The position numbers were made by a program, and so were the translations under genes. The notes beneath the pieces are model-generated. The model did no database searches. It was not told the DNA's origin and worked only from the letters and a program-made list of their open reading frames with translations. This document shows, one piece after another, positions 38,073 through 46,380 of a stretch of 64,000 nt of DNA (the first letter of the stretch is position 1; the number at the start of each line of letters is the position of its first letter). The stretch comes from Actinomycetota bacterium. Its GTDB lineage: Bacteria > Actinomycetota > Geothermincolia > Geothermincolales > RBG-13-55-18. Where the stretch lies: positions 18,995 through 82,994 of the forward strand of contig JASEFK010000003.1 in assembly GCA_030019255.1 (NCBI GenBank). Reading direction: 5' to 3'.

Positions 38073-38173
38073 TTATAGCACCCTGAAGAAGCGGTTTTCT
38101 AATCAGCGAATGGCCTTCTCACCCCGAGGGGTTCGAGGCCGGCGCCCGTAGAGACATGTCTCTCCTTTCGCGA

Positions 38174-38396
38174 ACGCGGCGTGATCCGCCTTCCCCTTCT
38201 CCCCGCAAGACCGTCGGGAACCCGGGGACCCGTCCGGAAGCCGGGAAGCCGGGTCCAAGAAGGGGGGGAGAAGATCCGGCAAGCGCATGGCCGCTTCCTC
38301 CGAGAAGCGCGGCGTGATCCGCCTTCCCCCTTCTCCCCGCAAGACCGTCGAGAACCCGGGGACCCGTCCGGAAGCCGGGAAGCCGGGTCCAAGAAG
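38174..38396 (+). repeat. Direct repeat of about 90 bases, two copies
   Basis: Copies at about 38174-38263 and 38306-38396 share GCGGCGTGATCCGCCTTCCC, CTTCTCCCCGCAAGACCGTC and GTCCGGAAGCCGGGAAGCCG nearly base for base. They lie between purA and the stop of the broken second SAICAR synthetase. Open frames crossing them are low-complexity and not credible genes. Confidence 0.85.
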
Positions 38397-38462
38397 AGGA
38401 ATATTCTGGAAGCTGATGCCCCGCACCGCCGGGGTGGAGGTGCGAGGCACACCGAGCGCCGC

Positions 38463-39490
38463 CTACTTCCCGAGCCACTCCCCCAAATCGGCGAGGATAT
38501 CCTCGAGCGGGGGCGCATTGAAGAAGCGCTTCCCGGTGATGCCGTTGCAACAGCCCTGGTAAAGCAGGGAGATAAGCTCCTTCAACCTTCCGGGTAGAGG
38601 GGGAGGCGCCTGTCTTACCAGGCTTTTCCATTCCAGCCGGTTAGCCTTCTTTGCCGCCTCGACCTCCCTGCTCCAATCCGTCCTGCGGTAGAAGATCCTG
38701 GCGATCTACTTACTTACCGGCATTCCCCGGTACTCGAACCGGCACTCGTCCGGCGTTCCCAGGACGTCCACCAGCATGAGCCTCCGGTTCTCGTCGAAGG
38801 AAAACTCCACCTTGCCGTCCTGGTTTACCAGTCCCAGGGCTGCACGGTGCGTGAGATGAGGTCGTTGATGCGCAGGGTGGCCTCCCGCAACGCCTGGAGC
38901 TCCTCGCTCGATAGCCCGGAGATCTCCCGCGCCTCCTCCCACCCCAGGTAGCGGTCGGTTGCCTCCAGCTTGGTGGACACGTCGAGAAGGGGACGTTCCA
39001 GTTGTTCATCCGGGGCGGGGAGCGCCTCCAACCTCAGCCCCTCGAGGCGCAAGCTCCCCTCTTCCAGGCGTCGGAAGACGCTGGATCCCTCCGGGAGAGA
39101 GTTGCGGTAAATCACCTCCAGAAGGATGAGGAAGTTGCCCCTCTCCCCTCGATATACGGAGTAATCATAGGCATCTCCGGCCGTGCCGGGCCTGATCACC
39201 CGGACCAGTTTCACCTCCATGGTGTCCACCGGGCCATCGAGATCGGCCAGGCGGCGTGCCTTTCCATCCCGTCCCACCACCCCGAGGTAGTGGGTGGCCA
39301 TCCCCATCTCCTCGAGCCTCTCGAAAAAATAGGCCCCCATGAGGCATAAGGCAGCGCCCTTGCCCTCGATGTGGTCCGGCATTTCTCCCCAATCGAAAGC
39401 CGAGCAACGGTCGGAGAAGTGAAATCTCCCCCGTCCCGCCCTGTCCTCGGAGGGAACTTCCAGCACCTCCAGGTCCTTGACGCTCCCCAC
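38463..39490 (-). pseudogene. Second SAICAR synthetase (long, archaeal-type PurC), broken
   Basis: From an ATG at 39490 the frame encodes GSVKDLEVLEVPSEDRAG, FSDRCSAFDWGEMPDHIEGK and YFFERLEEMGMATHYLG, all typical of the long PurC type, and ends early at 38825. One extra G in the GGG run near 38832 would restore GLVNQDGKVEFSF and MLVDVLGTPDECRFE. That frame then hits TAG at 38706, where relatives have Glu (VSKE), and continues as ARIFYRRTDW to a TAG at 38463. One base loss and one nonsense change therefore separate it from an intact gene of about 340 codons. The intact PurC-PurS gene makes it dispensable. Sequencing error is possible but would need two hits. Confidence 0.8.
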
Positions 39491-39520
39491 TTTACCCCAT
39501 CCTCCCTTTCCATCATTCCC

Positions 39521-40900
39521 TCAATCCCGGTACCCGGCGAGGATGGAGCGCGCGGCCACCACCCCGGAGGCGGAGGCCTGCACCAGTCCGCGGGTTATCC
39601 CCGCCCCGTCCCCCACAGCGTAAAGGCCTTGTATCTCCGTCTGGAGATCCTTTCCCAGGTGGAGGCGGGAGGAATAGAACTTGACCTCCACGCCGTAGAG
39701 CAGGGTGTCCCGCGTGTGGAGCCCCGGGCAAAGCCTGTCCAGGGCCTCGAGCATCTCCAGGATGTCGGAGATGTAGCGGTAGGGCAGGGCGAAGCTCAGA
39801 TCCCCCGGCGTGGCATCGGGAAGGGTGGGCCGGATCGTGGAGCGGGCGATGCGCCGCGCCGTGGAGCGGCGCCCGGCGAGGAGGTCCCCCAGACGCTGCA
39901 CCAGGATGCCCTCCCCCAGGAGGTTGGCCAGGCGGGCGATGTACTTGCCGTAGGCGATGGGCTCCCGGAAGGGCTCGGTGAAGGTGGTGCTCACCAGGAG
40001 GGCGAAGTTGGTGTTCTCCGTGCGCCGCTCGGCGTAGGAATGGCCATTCACGGTGAGCACGTCCCCGTAGCGCTCCACGCACACCTCCCCATAGGGGTTC
40101 ATGCAGAAGACGCGCACCCGGTCCTCGAAGCGACGGGAGAAGTAATGTATCTTGGGCTCGTAGAGGTCGTTGGTAAGGGGCTCCAGCACCGGGGCAGGGA
40201 CCTCCACCCGTAGGCCGATGTCCACCTGGTTGTTCTGGGACCCCACTCCCAGCCTGCCCATCTCCTCCACCAGCCAGTCGGCCCCCTCCCTGCCCGGGGC
40301 CACGATGACGTGGGGGGCGCGTATCTCCTCGCCGGAGGCGGTGCGCACGCCTTCCGCCCTCCCCCTGTCGGCCAGGATGGTCTCCACCGCGGTGCCGGTC
40401 TCGATGTCCACCTTGTCCTGGAGGAAGGCGTGGACGTCCACCAGCAGGCGGCGGCAGTACTCCGTCCCCAGGTGGCGGAAGGGACAGGGGGTGAGCACCA
40501 GGTTGTGGAGGACCGCCCGGCGGCGCCAATCCTCCACCTTCTCCGGGTCGTCCCCGTAGGTTTCCCTCGGGGCGCCGAACTCCAGGTAGAGCCGGTCCAC
40601 GTGCTGGATTAGGTCGCGCAGCATGCGCGTGCCCACGTACTCCTGGAGCCAACCCCCCACCTCCGGTGAGAGGGAGAGCTTCCCGTCGCTGAAGGCTCCC
40701 GCCCCTCCCCAGCCGCTGGTGATGGCGCAGGTGCGGCACCGGCGGCACTTCCCCACCCGGGCCGGGCATTTTCTCTCCTCGATGTCCGGCCCCTTCTCCA
40801 GCATGAGCACCCGCAGGCCGTCCCGCTTGACCAGCTCCAGGGCGGCGAAGATGCCCGCCGGGCCGGCCCCCACGATGATCACGTCGTAATCTTTTTTCAT
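39521..40900 (-). CDS. FAD-dependent dehydrogenase of the COG2509 type
   Basis: The 459-residue protein has an N-terminal Rossmann dinucleotide motif DVIIVGAGPAGIFAALEL, a Cys-rich segment KCPARVGKCRRCRTCAITSG around residue 50 and GWGGAGAFSDGKL, a family hallmark. A C-terminal FAD motif, LYAVGDGAGITRGLVQASASG, follows. Members are probable oxidoreductases of unknown substrate; the four Cys near the N terminus could bind iron-sulfur or act in disulfide chemistry. The stop lies 30 bases before the broken SAICAR synthetase on the same strand. Confidence 0.88.
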   Translation of the reverse strand: MKKDYDVIIVGAGPAGIFAALELVKRDGLRVLMLEKGPDIEERKCPARVGKCRRCRTCAITSGWGGAGAFSDGKLSLSPEVGGWLQEYVGTRMLRDLIQHVDRLYLEFGAPRETYGDDPEKVEDWRRRAVLHNLVLTPCPFRHLGTEYCRRLLVDVHAFLQDKVDIETGTAVETILADRGRAEGVRTASGEEIRAPHVIVAPGREGADWLVEEMGRLGVGSQNNQVDIGLRVEVPAPVLEPLTNDLYEPKIHYFSRRFEDRVRVFCMNPYGEVCVERYGDVLTVNGHSYAERRTENTNFALLVSTTFTEPFREPIAYGKYIARLANLLGEGILVQRLGDLLAGRRSTARRIARSTIRPTLPDATPGDLSFALPYRYISDILEMLEALDRLCPGLHTRDTLLYGVEVKFYSSRLHLGKDLQTEIQGLYAVGDGAGITRGLVQASASGVVAARSILAGYRD

Positions 40901-41435
40901 GCCCTTCTCCCGACGTCCTGCCGAAAACGACCGTCCACCACTGGGTCATCCCCGAAAGTGGTGCGACCGCCGTCGTCCCTTTATTCCTTCGTCCTCCGTG
41001 GGTGCGGCCATTAGACTAACCGCCCCATCGAGGGGCAGCCCAGGCTTAGGTTCTTCGTGTTGCCGACTGGCCCGCGCGCTTTCTTTTGCCCCGTGTTGCC
41101 GACCTGCCCCCGCGCTTTTCGTTCATCCCGTGCCCCACCCGCCCTATTTCTCAACCTTCCCCACGAGGCCCACATTCCGCGTGCCGTCCGTCTTCCCCGT
41201 GTTCTTCATTCCCGTACCAGCCCCTTCGCCGCTTCCCGCCACCATGATTATATTCTCCATCCCCTGGGCCGATGGCTCTCCTTCTTCTTATTCTCCATCC
41301 ACTGGAGCGATGGCTGTCCTTCCCCTCATTCCCCGTCCCTGGAGCCAAAGCCCTTCTACCTTCCGGCTCTTTCCCGTAAAATCGACCATGCCGGGAAATC
41401 CAGGAACCCTGAACGGAGTCACAGGTAACCGGGTG
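40901..41435. other. Intergenic stretch with short direct repeats
   Basis: Two pairs of short repeats are visible: GTGTTGCCGACYKGCCC near 41058 and 41094, and ATTCTCCATCCMCTGG near 41251 and 41291. The plus-strand frame covering this area is open but low-complexity; only its last 73 codons look like a gene. Confidence 0.45.
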
Positions 41436-41657
41436 ATGGAGATGATCATCATCCCCTTCTGGATGCATGACCGCCTGGAGCAGGAGAAGGTCGGAGAGAA
41501 GGAGAGCTTCTGCCCTGCCTGCGACCGCCCGGTCACCTTCTCCGTGGTGCGCATGCGCCGCAAGAGGATGCTCTTCTCGGTGTTCAACGTCTCCACGAAG
41601 GACCTGGGCACCTTCCTGGTCTGCCCCTCCTGCGGCGGCACTTACCCCACCCGTTGA
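41436..41657 (+). CDS. Small zinc-ribbon protein
   Basis: A 73-residue protein whose C-terminal two thirds form a zinc ribbon: CPACDRPVTF near residue 26 and CPSCGGTYP near residue 64, with a basic RMRRKRMLF segment between. Such small ribbons are common and mostly uncharacterised. The ATG at 41436 is chosen because the upstream open frame is not protein-like; a GTG directly before it is also possible. No strong ribosome binding site is seen. Confidence 0.6.
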   Translation: MEMIIIPFWMHDRLEQEKVGEKESFCPACDRPVTFSVVRMRRKRMLFSVFNVSTKDLGTFLVCPSCGGTYPTR

Positions 41658-41740
41658 TTTTCGGGGGGTCAGTCCCTTTCCTTTCCTCTGGCAAGATTCG
41701 GGGTTAATCCCTTTTCCTTTCTGCACCTGGTACGATCCTG
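41658..41740 (+). repeat. Short direct repeat after the zinc-ribbon gene
   Basis: GGGGTCAGTCCCTTTCCTTTC (split: GGGGTCAGTCCC then TTTCCTTTC) near 41666 is repeated as GGGGTTAATCCCTTTTCCTTTC near 41701, about 35 bases on. The rest of the gap to 42091 holds only a doubtful minus-strand frame. Confidence 0.55.
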
Positions 41741-42091
41741 GACAGCCCAGCAGCTCATCTTGCGCGGAAAGCTCCCCATGCATTATCCCCATGCATTATC
41801 CGCATGAATTATATTTTTCCCACAACCTACCCGCGTATGGACCCACTGAATCGGCCGCGGCTTCCTTACTTGGGCTCTTCGTAGAGGTTGGTTTTGCGGA
41901 GGTAAGCGAGACCTCTGCCCATCGGCCCCCGAAATAAGGACCCTTCAGGAGGCCAGGGTTTTGCCACGGCGAGCCTTCCTCTCCTGTCCTTTTTCTTTCG
42001 ACAGGGCTTCTTGGAGGTGAGCAACACGATTAACCCCGGCCATCCCCGAAGAAAAAGGGCGGCAAGACCGCTGCCCGTCCGCCCCTTATCC

Positions 42092-42131
42092 CATATACCC
42101 CCAGGAGTATCAAAATTCAAGACCTGACCCC
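42092..42131 (+). repeat. Dispersed palindromic element, copy A
   Basis: Palindrome ATACCCCCAGGAGTAT followed by CAAAATTCAAGACCTGACCC. It is one of four copies in the window (also 42224-42264, 44138-44175 and 49955-49993). Confidence 0.8.
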
Positions 42132-42147
42132 ATTTGATACCACCAAC

Positions 42148-42183
42148 GTCATCGCGAGGAGCGGAGCGACGAAGCGATTCCCT
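42148..42183 (+). repeat. REP-like element, single copy
   Basis: GTCATCGCGAGGAGCGGAGC followed by GACGAAGCGATTCC. It matches the arms of the inverted pair at 28336-28425 and the copy at 49896, and lies between dispersed palindromic copies A and B. Confidence 0.75.
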
Positions 42184-42223
42184 CCGGATTCCCCGACAAA
42201 AGGACGATGGTGTAAAGCATGAT

Positions 42224-42264
42224 CATATATCCCTAGGGGTATCAAATTTCAACGGCCTGGCCCC
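42224..42264 (+). repeat. Dispersed palindromic element, copy B (diverged)
   Basis: ATATCCCTAGGGGTATCAAA followed by TTTCAACGGCCTGGCCCC. Its tail ends 2 bases before the stop of the metallo-beta-lactamase gene, which reads towards it on the minus strand. Confidence 0.75.
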
Positions 42265-42265
42265 G

Positions 42266-43126
42266 CTATTCCAAATCGTAGTCGTCGGGGAGGACCTTCA
42301 TGCGCACCAACTCGGGGTCGTGCCCGGGGATGACCACGTCGGCCATCATGTCCAGCCTGGCCAGGGAGCGCATTATCTCCCCCGGGTTGAGCACCGAGGG
42401 ACCGAAGTAGCCGCCGTAGCGGGAGCCCCACACCTTGGCGATGGTCTGCTGCACCTCGGGGTCCTCGAGGTCCACCTGCTGGCCGGCCACGCCCCCGAGG
42501 GCTACCACCTCGGCGAACTTGGCCGGGAAGCGCTTGGCCAGCCCCGCGTACATGTAGGCGGCGTCCCCGAAGATGATGGCCCTGCCCCGGGAGGTGTTCA
42601 CCCCCACCGCCTGGTGCCCGGCGGTGTGCCCGGGGGCGAAGATGAGCTCTATCCCTTCCCGCAGCTTGAAGTCCCCGTTCACCAGCTTGAAGCGGGGCAC
42701 CAGGTCTATCCAGTCCTCCTGGCAGCAGCCCACCGCCTGGTAGCCCATGGGGAAGTAGGACTCCACCATCTCCTTCTCCTGCACGTAGAAGGAGGCGTTC
42801 TCGAAGAGGTGCAGGTACCCGGTGTGGTCGTGGTGCAGGTGGGTGATGATGACCGTCTCTATCTCCCTGGGGTCCACGCCGTTCCGCCGGAGCACCTCGG
42901 GGACCTCCAGGTCCGGGGTGCGGGGCTTGGGTCCGAATATCCACTTGGGGACGTGGTCGTGCACGTAGCTCCCGTCCACGATTATCTTCTCCCCGTCCTC
43001 CCCCTCAATGAGGAACATGAAGACGGGGAGGTCGGCCACGTACCCCGCGGCCAGCGGGCTCATGATGAGCCCCCAGTTCATGTGGAACCACCCGGTGAGC
43101 AGGGGCTTTATCTTGTACTCCTTCAT
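42266..43126 (-). CDS. Metallo-beta-lactamase-fold hydrolase (N-acyl homoserine lactonase-like)
   Basis: The 286-residue protein has the full metal set: THLHHDHTG near residue 98, His in APGHTAGHQ, Asp in IIFGDAAY, and His in VVIPGHDPE near the C terminus. The layout resembles AiiA/AttM-type lactonases, but many relatives hydrolyse other lactones or esters, so the substrate is unproven. It is cytoplasmic, with no signal peptide. AAGGAGG precedes the ATG at 43126. Confidence 0.85.
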   Translation of the reverse strand: MKEYKIKPLLTGWFHMNWGLIMSPLAAGYVADLPVFMFLIEGEDGEKIIVDGSYVHDHVPKWIFGPKPRTPDLEVPEVLRRNGVDPREIETVIITHLHHDHTGYLHLFENASFYVQEKEMVESYFPMGYQAVGCCQEDWIDLVPRFKLVNGDFKLREGIELIFAPGHTAGHQAVGVNTSRGRAIIFGDAAYMYAGLAKRFPAKFAEVVALGGVAGQQVDLEDPEVQQTIAKVWGSRYGGYFGPSVLNPGEIMRSLARLDMMADVVIPGHDPELVRMKVLPDDYDLE

Positions 43127-43314
43127 GCTGCAGCCTCCTTTCTTCGCTTCCCCAGCACGACATCCGAGGATGTAACCTCATAAATTATACCGGGGCTCGC
43201 CGACCGATTCTTTATAACGGGGCCCGCCTATCGATTCACCCATTCCGGCGGCAAGACGCAGACCTCCCCTGGCTCCACCTGGCGGGAATTCGAAACACTG
43301 AAACACCATCCCCT

Positions 43315-43758
43315 TCACAAGGAGCGCAGGAAGTCTGATGGCGAGAGGATGGAAAGGCCCCTTTTCCCCGCCCGGGATTTCGCTTCCAGGAAATGCCTGT
43401 CCCCGCTCACCAGGAAATCGACCTCTGCCTCCCGGGCCGCCGCGGCTATCGGCGCGTCGTCTCCGCCCACCACGTCCACCCATTCTTCCACCTCCGCCGG
43501 ATGGAGGTCCATGCAGACCTCCAGGGGCACGTTCTCCAGGTACTCGCGCAAAAGGGGCAACGCCTCGGGTAGCTTCTGCCCGATAACGCGGACCACCCCG
43601 TCCGGTACCTGGCGGGAGACGACGGGCCTGAACTTCCCGGCAGCCGCGGCCTCCAATATCCTTCCCGGCGCCTCATCCCGGGAATGAAGCCCGGAGAAGA
43701 AGACGTTTCCTTCCAGGAAGGCGCGCGATTTCCCGCGCTCCGCCTCAGCGCCCCGCAT
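43315..43758 (-). CDS. PIN-domain protein, toxin-like
   Basis: A 147-residue PIN_3-type protein (COG1569-like) with VVGGDDAPIAAAAREAEVDF and LVSGDRHFL carrying the later acidic residues of the RNase site. The first conserved Asp, usually in a DTNVLVS-like strand, is replaced: the sequence reads FLEGNVFFSG, so Glu-Gly stands for Asp-Thr. It may be weak or inactive as a nuclease. The ATG at 43758 has AAGGAG 7 bases upstream and overlaps the antitoxin-like gene by 14 bases, the usual antitoxin-toxin order. Confidence 0.75.
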   Translation of the reverse strand: MRGAEAERGKSRAFLEGNVFFSGLHSRDEAPGRILEAAAAGKFRPVVSRQVPDGVVRVIGQKLPEALPLLREYLENVPLEVCMDLHPAEVEEWVDVVGGDDAPIAAAAREAEVDFLVSGDRHFLEAKSRAGKRGLSILSPSDFLRSL

Positions 43759-44028
43759 CCCGAATCTCCTTGCTGAGCCTGCGTCGCAAGGCCCTGCCTG
43801 CCTTGAGGAGTTCCTCCTTGGTTATCCCCGACCTCCGGAAGGAGGCCCTTATCTCCTCCAGGGCGTCCAGGGCCTTCTTCTTCCTCGGCCTGGCAACGAG
43901 GACGCTCCCTCCACGCTCAGCTCCAGCATGTCGCCCGGCTCGATGGAGAGGCCGGCGCATATCTCCGGAGGGAGGGTGAGCTGGCGTTTGGGCCGCAGCC
44001 TGACCCGGCTACTGGATGTCCCGGCCAT
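43745..44028 (-). pseudogene. AbrB/SpoVT-like antitoxin with a frameshift
   Basis: From the ATG at 44028 (AGGAGG 6 bases upstream) the frame encodes a swapped-hairpin AbrB N terminus: SSSRVRLRPKRQLTLPPEIC, then GLSIEPGDMLELSVEG. It then goes out of frame. Adding one G to the GGG run near 43913 gives GSVLVARPRKKKALDALEEI and runs to the stop at 43745, overlapping the PIN gene. A single base is therefore missing, or a ribosomal frameshift would be needed. The C-terminal helix normally binds the PIN partner. Confidence 0.72.
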
Positions 44029-44137
44029 ATCCAACCTCCTATCTATATTGGACCCTGCACCCCAAGGTGGTAACCCTTCCCTGGTGGTGGCTCTCCTCCT
44101 CCCCCACGGCGATAGGCAATGATGAAAAGTTACCTCC

Positions 44138-44175
44138 CCATACCTCCGGGGGTATCAAATTTCAAGACCTGGCAC
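44138..44175 (+). repeat. Dispersed palindromic element, copy C
   Basis: ATACCTCCGGGGGTATCAAA followed by TTTCAAGACCTGGCACCG. On the minus strand it supplies the last codons and a TGA stop to the shifted tail of the polysaccharide-gene remnant. Confidence 0.78.
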
Positions 44176-44216
44176 CGTTCGTGACCCCGTTCGGGCTCCT
44201 ACACCTCGTCGCTCCT

Positions 44217-45265
44217 CTATCCAGATCCTTCTGCGGGGGACGTAGGGCCTGTAGGAGGGTCCAGCTCGAAAAAGAGCACCCGCACGTGGTCCTCGTCCCC
44301 CGCTGCGCGGCCAGGATGAGCCCTCCATACGGGTCTGGAAATCCGCGGGGAGGACCAGGTCGTGCAAGGCCTTATCTATATTGGGGTGAAAGGTGTGCGC
44401 CAGTTCCTCCTCGGGGAAGGTGAGGGTCTCGTGCAGCTTCTCCCCCGAACGCAACCCGGTGACCTTTATCTCCATCTTCCCCTCCTTCCCCATGAGGCGG
44501 ATGAGCTCCCGCGCCAGGTCGATGATGCGCACCGGCTTGCCCATGTCCAGGATGAAGGCGTCCTTGCCCCGGGTGAAGGCCCCCGCCTGGATGACCAGCT
44601 GGGCCGCCTCCTCGATGGTCATGAAGTAGCGGATGACCTCCGGGTAGGTGATGAGCACCGGCACACCTTCCTCCATCTGTTTCCGGAAGACGGGAACTAC
44701 GCTCCCCCGCGAGCCCAGCACGTTCCCGAAGCGCATGGCGGTGAAGAGGGCCCCCTTCCCCCCGTTCCTCCCCCTGCAGTCCTTGATGAGCATCTCCGCC
44801 ACCCGCTTGGTGCAGCCCATGACGTTCATCGGGTGCACCGCCTTGTCCGTGGAGATGAGGATGAAGTGCTCCGCCCCGCCCTCCAGTGAGGCCTGGGCCA
44901 GGATGCGCGTGCCCAGCACGTTGTTCTTCACCGCCTCCGCCGGGTGGTACTCCATCATGGGCACGTGCTTCAGGGCCGCGCTGTAGAAGACCACCTCGGG
45001 CCGGTACCTCTCGAAGACGGAGCGCACCCAAGCCTCGTCCCGGACGTCCGCCACCACGGTATGGAAGGGGCAGGCAGTAAGTCCCCTGATGAGCCGGAGC
45101 TCAAGCTCGTAAAGGCTGGTCTCGTCATTGTCCAGAAGGACCAGGAGCCGGGGGCCCAGCCCCGCGAGCTGCAGGGGCGAGCTGCAGGGAGAACTCCGAG
45201 CCGATGGAGCCCCCCGCCCCGGTCACCAGCACCACCCTGTTGGAGATATAGGCGGAGATAGAGGC
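44217..45265 (-). pseudogene. Polysaccharide-biosynthesis NDP-sugar epimerase/dehydratase (FlaA1/CapD-like), truncated and frameshifted
   Basis: The remnant begins inside the Rossmann motif (NRVVLVTGAGGSIGSE) at the edge of an IS element; the N-terminal membrane domain is missing. A 13-base tandem duplication (CCTGCAGCTCGC-type, about 45173-45198) shifts the frame; beyond it LDNDETSLYELELRLI and VVADVRDEAW continue. The central part is intact: YSAALKHVPMMEYHP, STDKAVHPMNVMG (catalytic SDK type), RFGNVLGSRGSVVPVF and GLRSGEKLHE. Near the C terminus two further one-base losses in G runs scramble the frame; the original stop was probably TAG at 44217. The longest open piece runs from a GTG at 45057 to 44155. 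Confidence 0.82.
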
Positions 45266-46380
45266 TGTCCTGGTCCACTACATGGTGAACACACCATCCC
45301 TATCCTTGCACTCCTCCATCCAGGACTTCAGGAACTCCATGGGGGTGAGATAGCTCAGGCTCTGGTGGGGCCTCACGTAATTGTAGACGTAGTTCCATTC
45401 CTCCAGGATCTCGTTCAACTCCTCCACCGTATATCCCTCACGGAAGGCCCACAGCTCGTACTTGGTGGTCTGGATCTTTCTCTCCACGAAGGCGTTCTCC
45501 TTGGGGCAGTAGGGATGGGAGAAGTAGTGGGTGATCTCCGCCTCTTCCACCGCCCGGTCGAAGTGGCGCAGGAACTCCGATCCGTTATCGGTCTGGATGG
45601 CCCAGACGGAAAAGGGCATGTAGGAAAGGAGGGAGGCGAGGAAGGCCCGGGCGCAGGCGGAGCTCGCGGAGGAATATACCCGCGAGAAGGCCACCCGAGA
45701 GAAGCAGTCCACCGCCGTGAACGGGTAGTACTTCCTCCCCCCGAAGTAGAGGTGCTTCACGTCCACCTGGATCAGGCATCCCGGAAAGGCCTTCTTCATC
45801 CAGCGCTCGCAGCGCAGGCGCCTCCTCCTTTTGGCGGCCTTGCTCTTCCTCCTTTGCACCCGCTGGTCATAGAGTCCCTTTCTTCTCATGATCCTTCCCA
45901 CGCTGGAGGCGGAGATCTTTATGCCGTAGTCCCTTTTGAGGATCACCGCCAGCTTGTGCTTGGACCAGGCGGGATGCTCCCTGCGCAGGTCGCAGATGAG
46001 CTCCACCGTCTGCCAGGGTATTCTGGATACCCTCCTCCTTTTGGGGGCCCGGGGAGGTCCTCCAGGCCCCGGGGGCCAAGGCGGTGATATCTTCCCACCC
46101 ACTTGTAGAGGGTGTTCCTCGAGATCCCGAACCTCCGGCAGGTCACGCTCACTTTCCCGTGCTTCTTGTAATGCCCCATCCAGGCAAGCCTTGTCCTGGC
46201 CTCCCTGGAGAGGTTCCAGGCACCTTCCCATCCTCTGAAGACTACGTTGCTGCGGAAGCCTGGTGTGGTAGATACTTGTAGTGATTCCAATTGAACCCTT
46301 CACTTGGACACCTCCTTGCTCTGCCTTTTTCTTAACAAAGCAAGTTCAGGGGGTGTCCACCATGTTTATGAACCTGGGCA
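45266..46380 (-). mobile_element. Insertion sequence, IS481/IS3-superfamily type
   Basis: The roughly 1.1-kb element is bounded by imperfect inverted repeats. Left is TGTCCTGGTCCACTACATGG followed by TGAACACACC from 45266; right, read inwards from 46380, is TGCCCAGGTTCATAAACATGG (split: TGCCCAGGTTC, ATAAACATGG) followed by TGGACACCCC. It carries one transposase in two frames. No target-site duplication is visible, and the missing half of the interrupted gene is not on the far side, so a deletion accompanied or followed insertion. Confidence 0.82.
45278..46290 (-). CDS. Transposase, HTH plus DDE integrase core, in two overlapping frames
   Basis: The upstream frame (46290 to about 46040) has a helix-turn-helix, KVSVTCRRFGISRNTLYKWV. 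The downstream frame has the DDE core: IQVDVKHLYFGG, AIQTDNGSEF and PYCPKENAFVERKIQTTKYE, spaced as D, D and E about 35 residues apart, then PHQSLSYLTPMEF; its stop lies in the left terminal repeat. They join by a -1 shift at about 46040, where the zero frame reads C CCA AAA followed by GGAGGAGG. That heptamer suits programmed slippage to CCC AAA. Alternatively one C is missing from CCCC just before. The start is unsettled: TTG 46290 leads into the HTH frame, while GTG 46303 with AGGAGGT is in the other frame. Confidence 0.75.

Noticed and set aside
41866..42120. 84-codon minus-strand frame between the zinc-ribbon and lactonase-like genes
   Set aside because: It begins inside a dispersed repeat, has no ribosome binding site and resembles no family.
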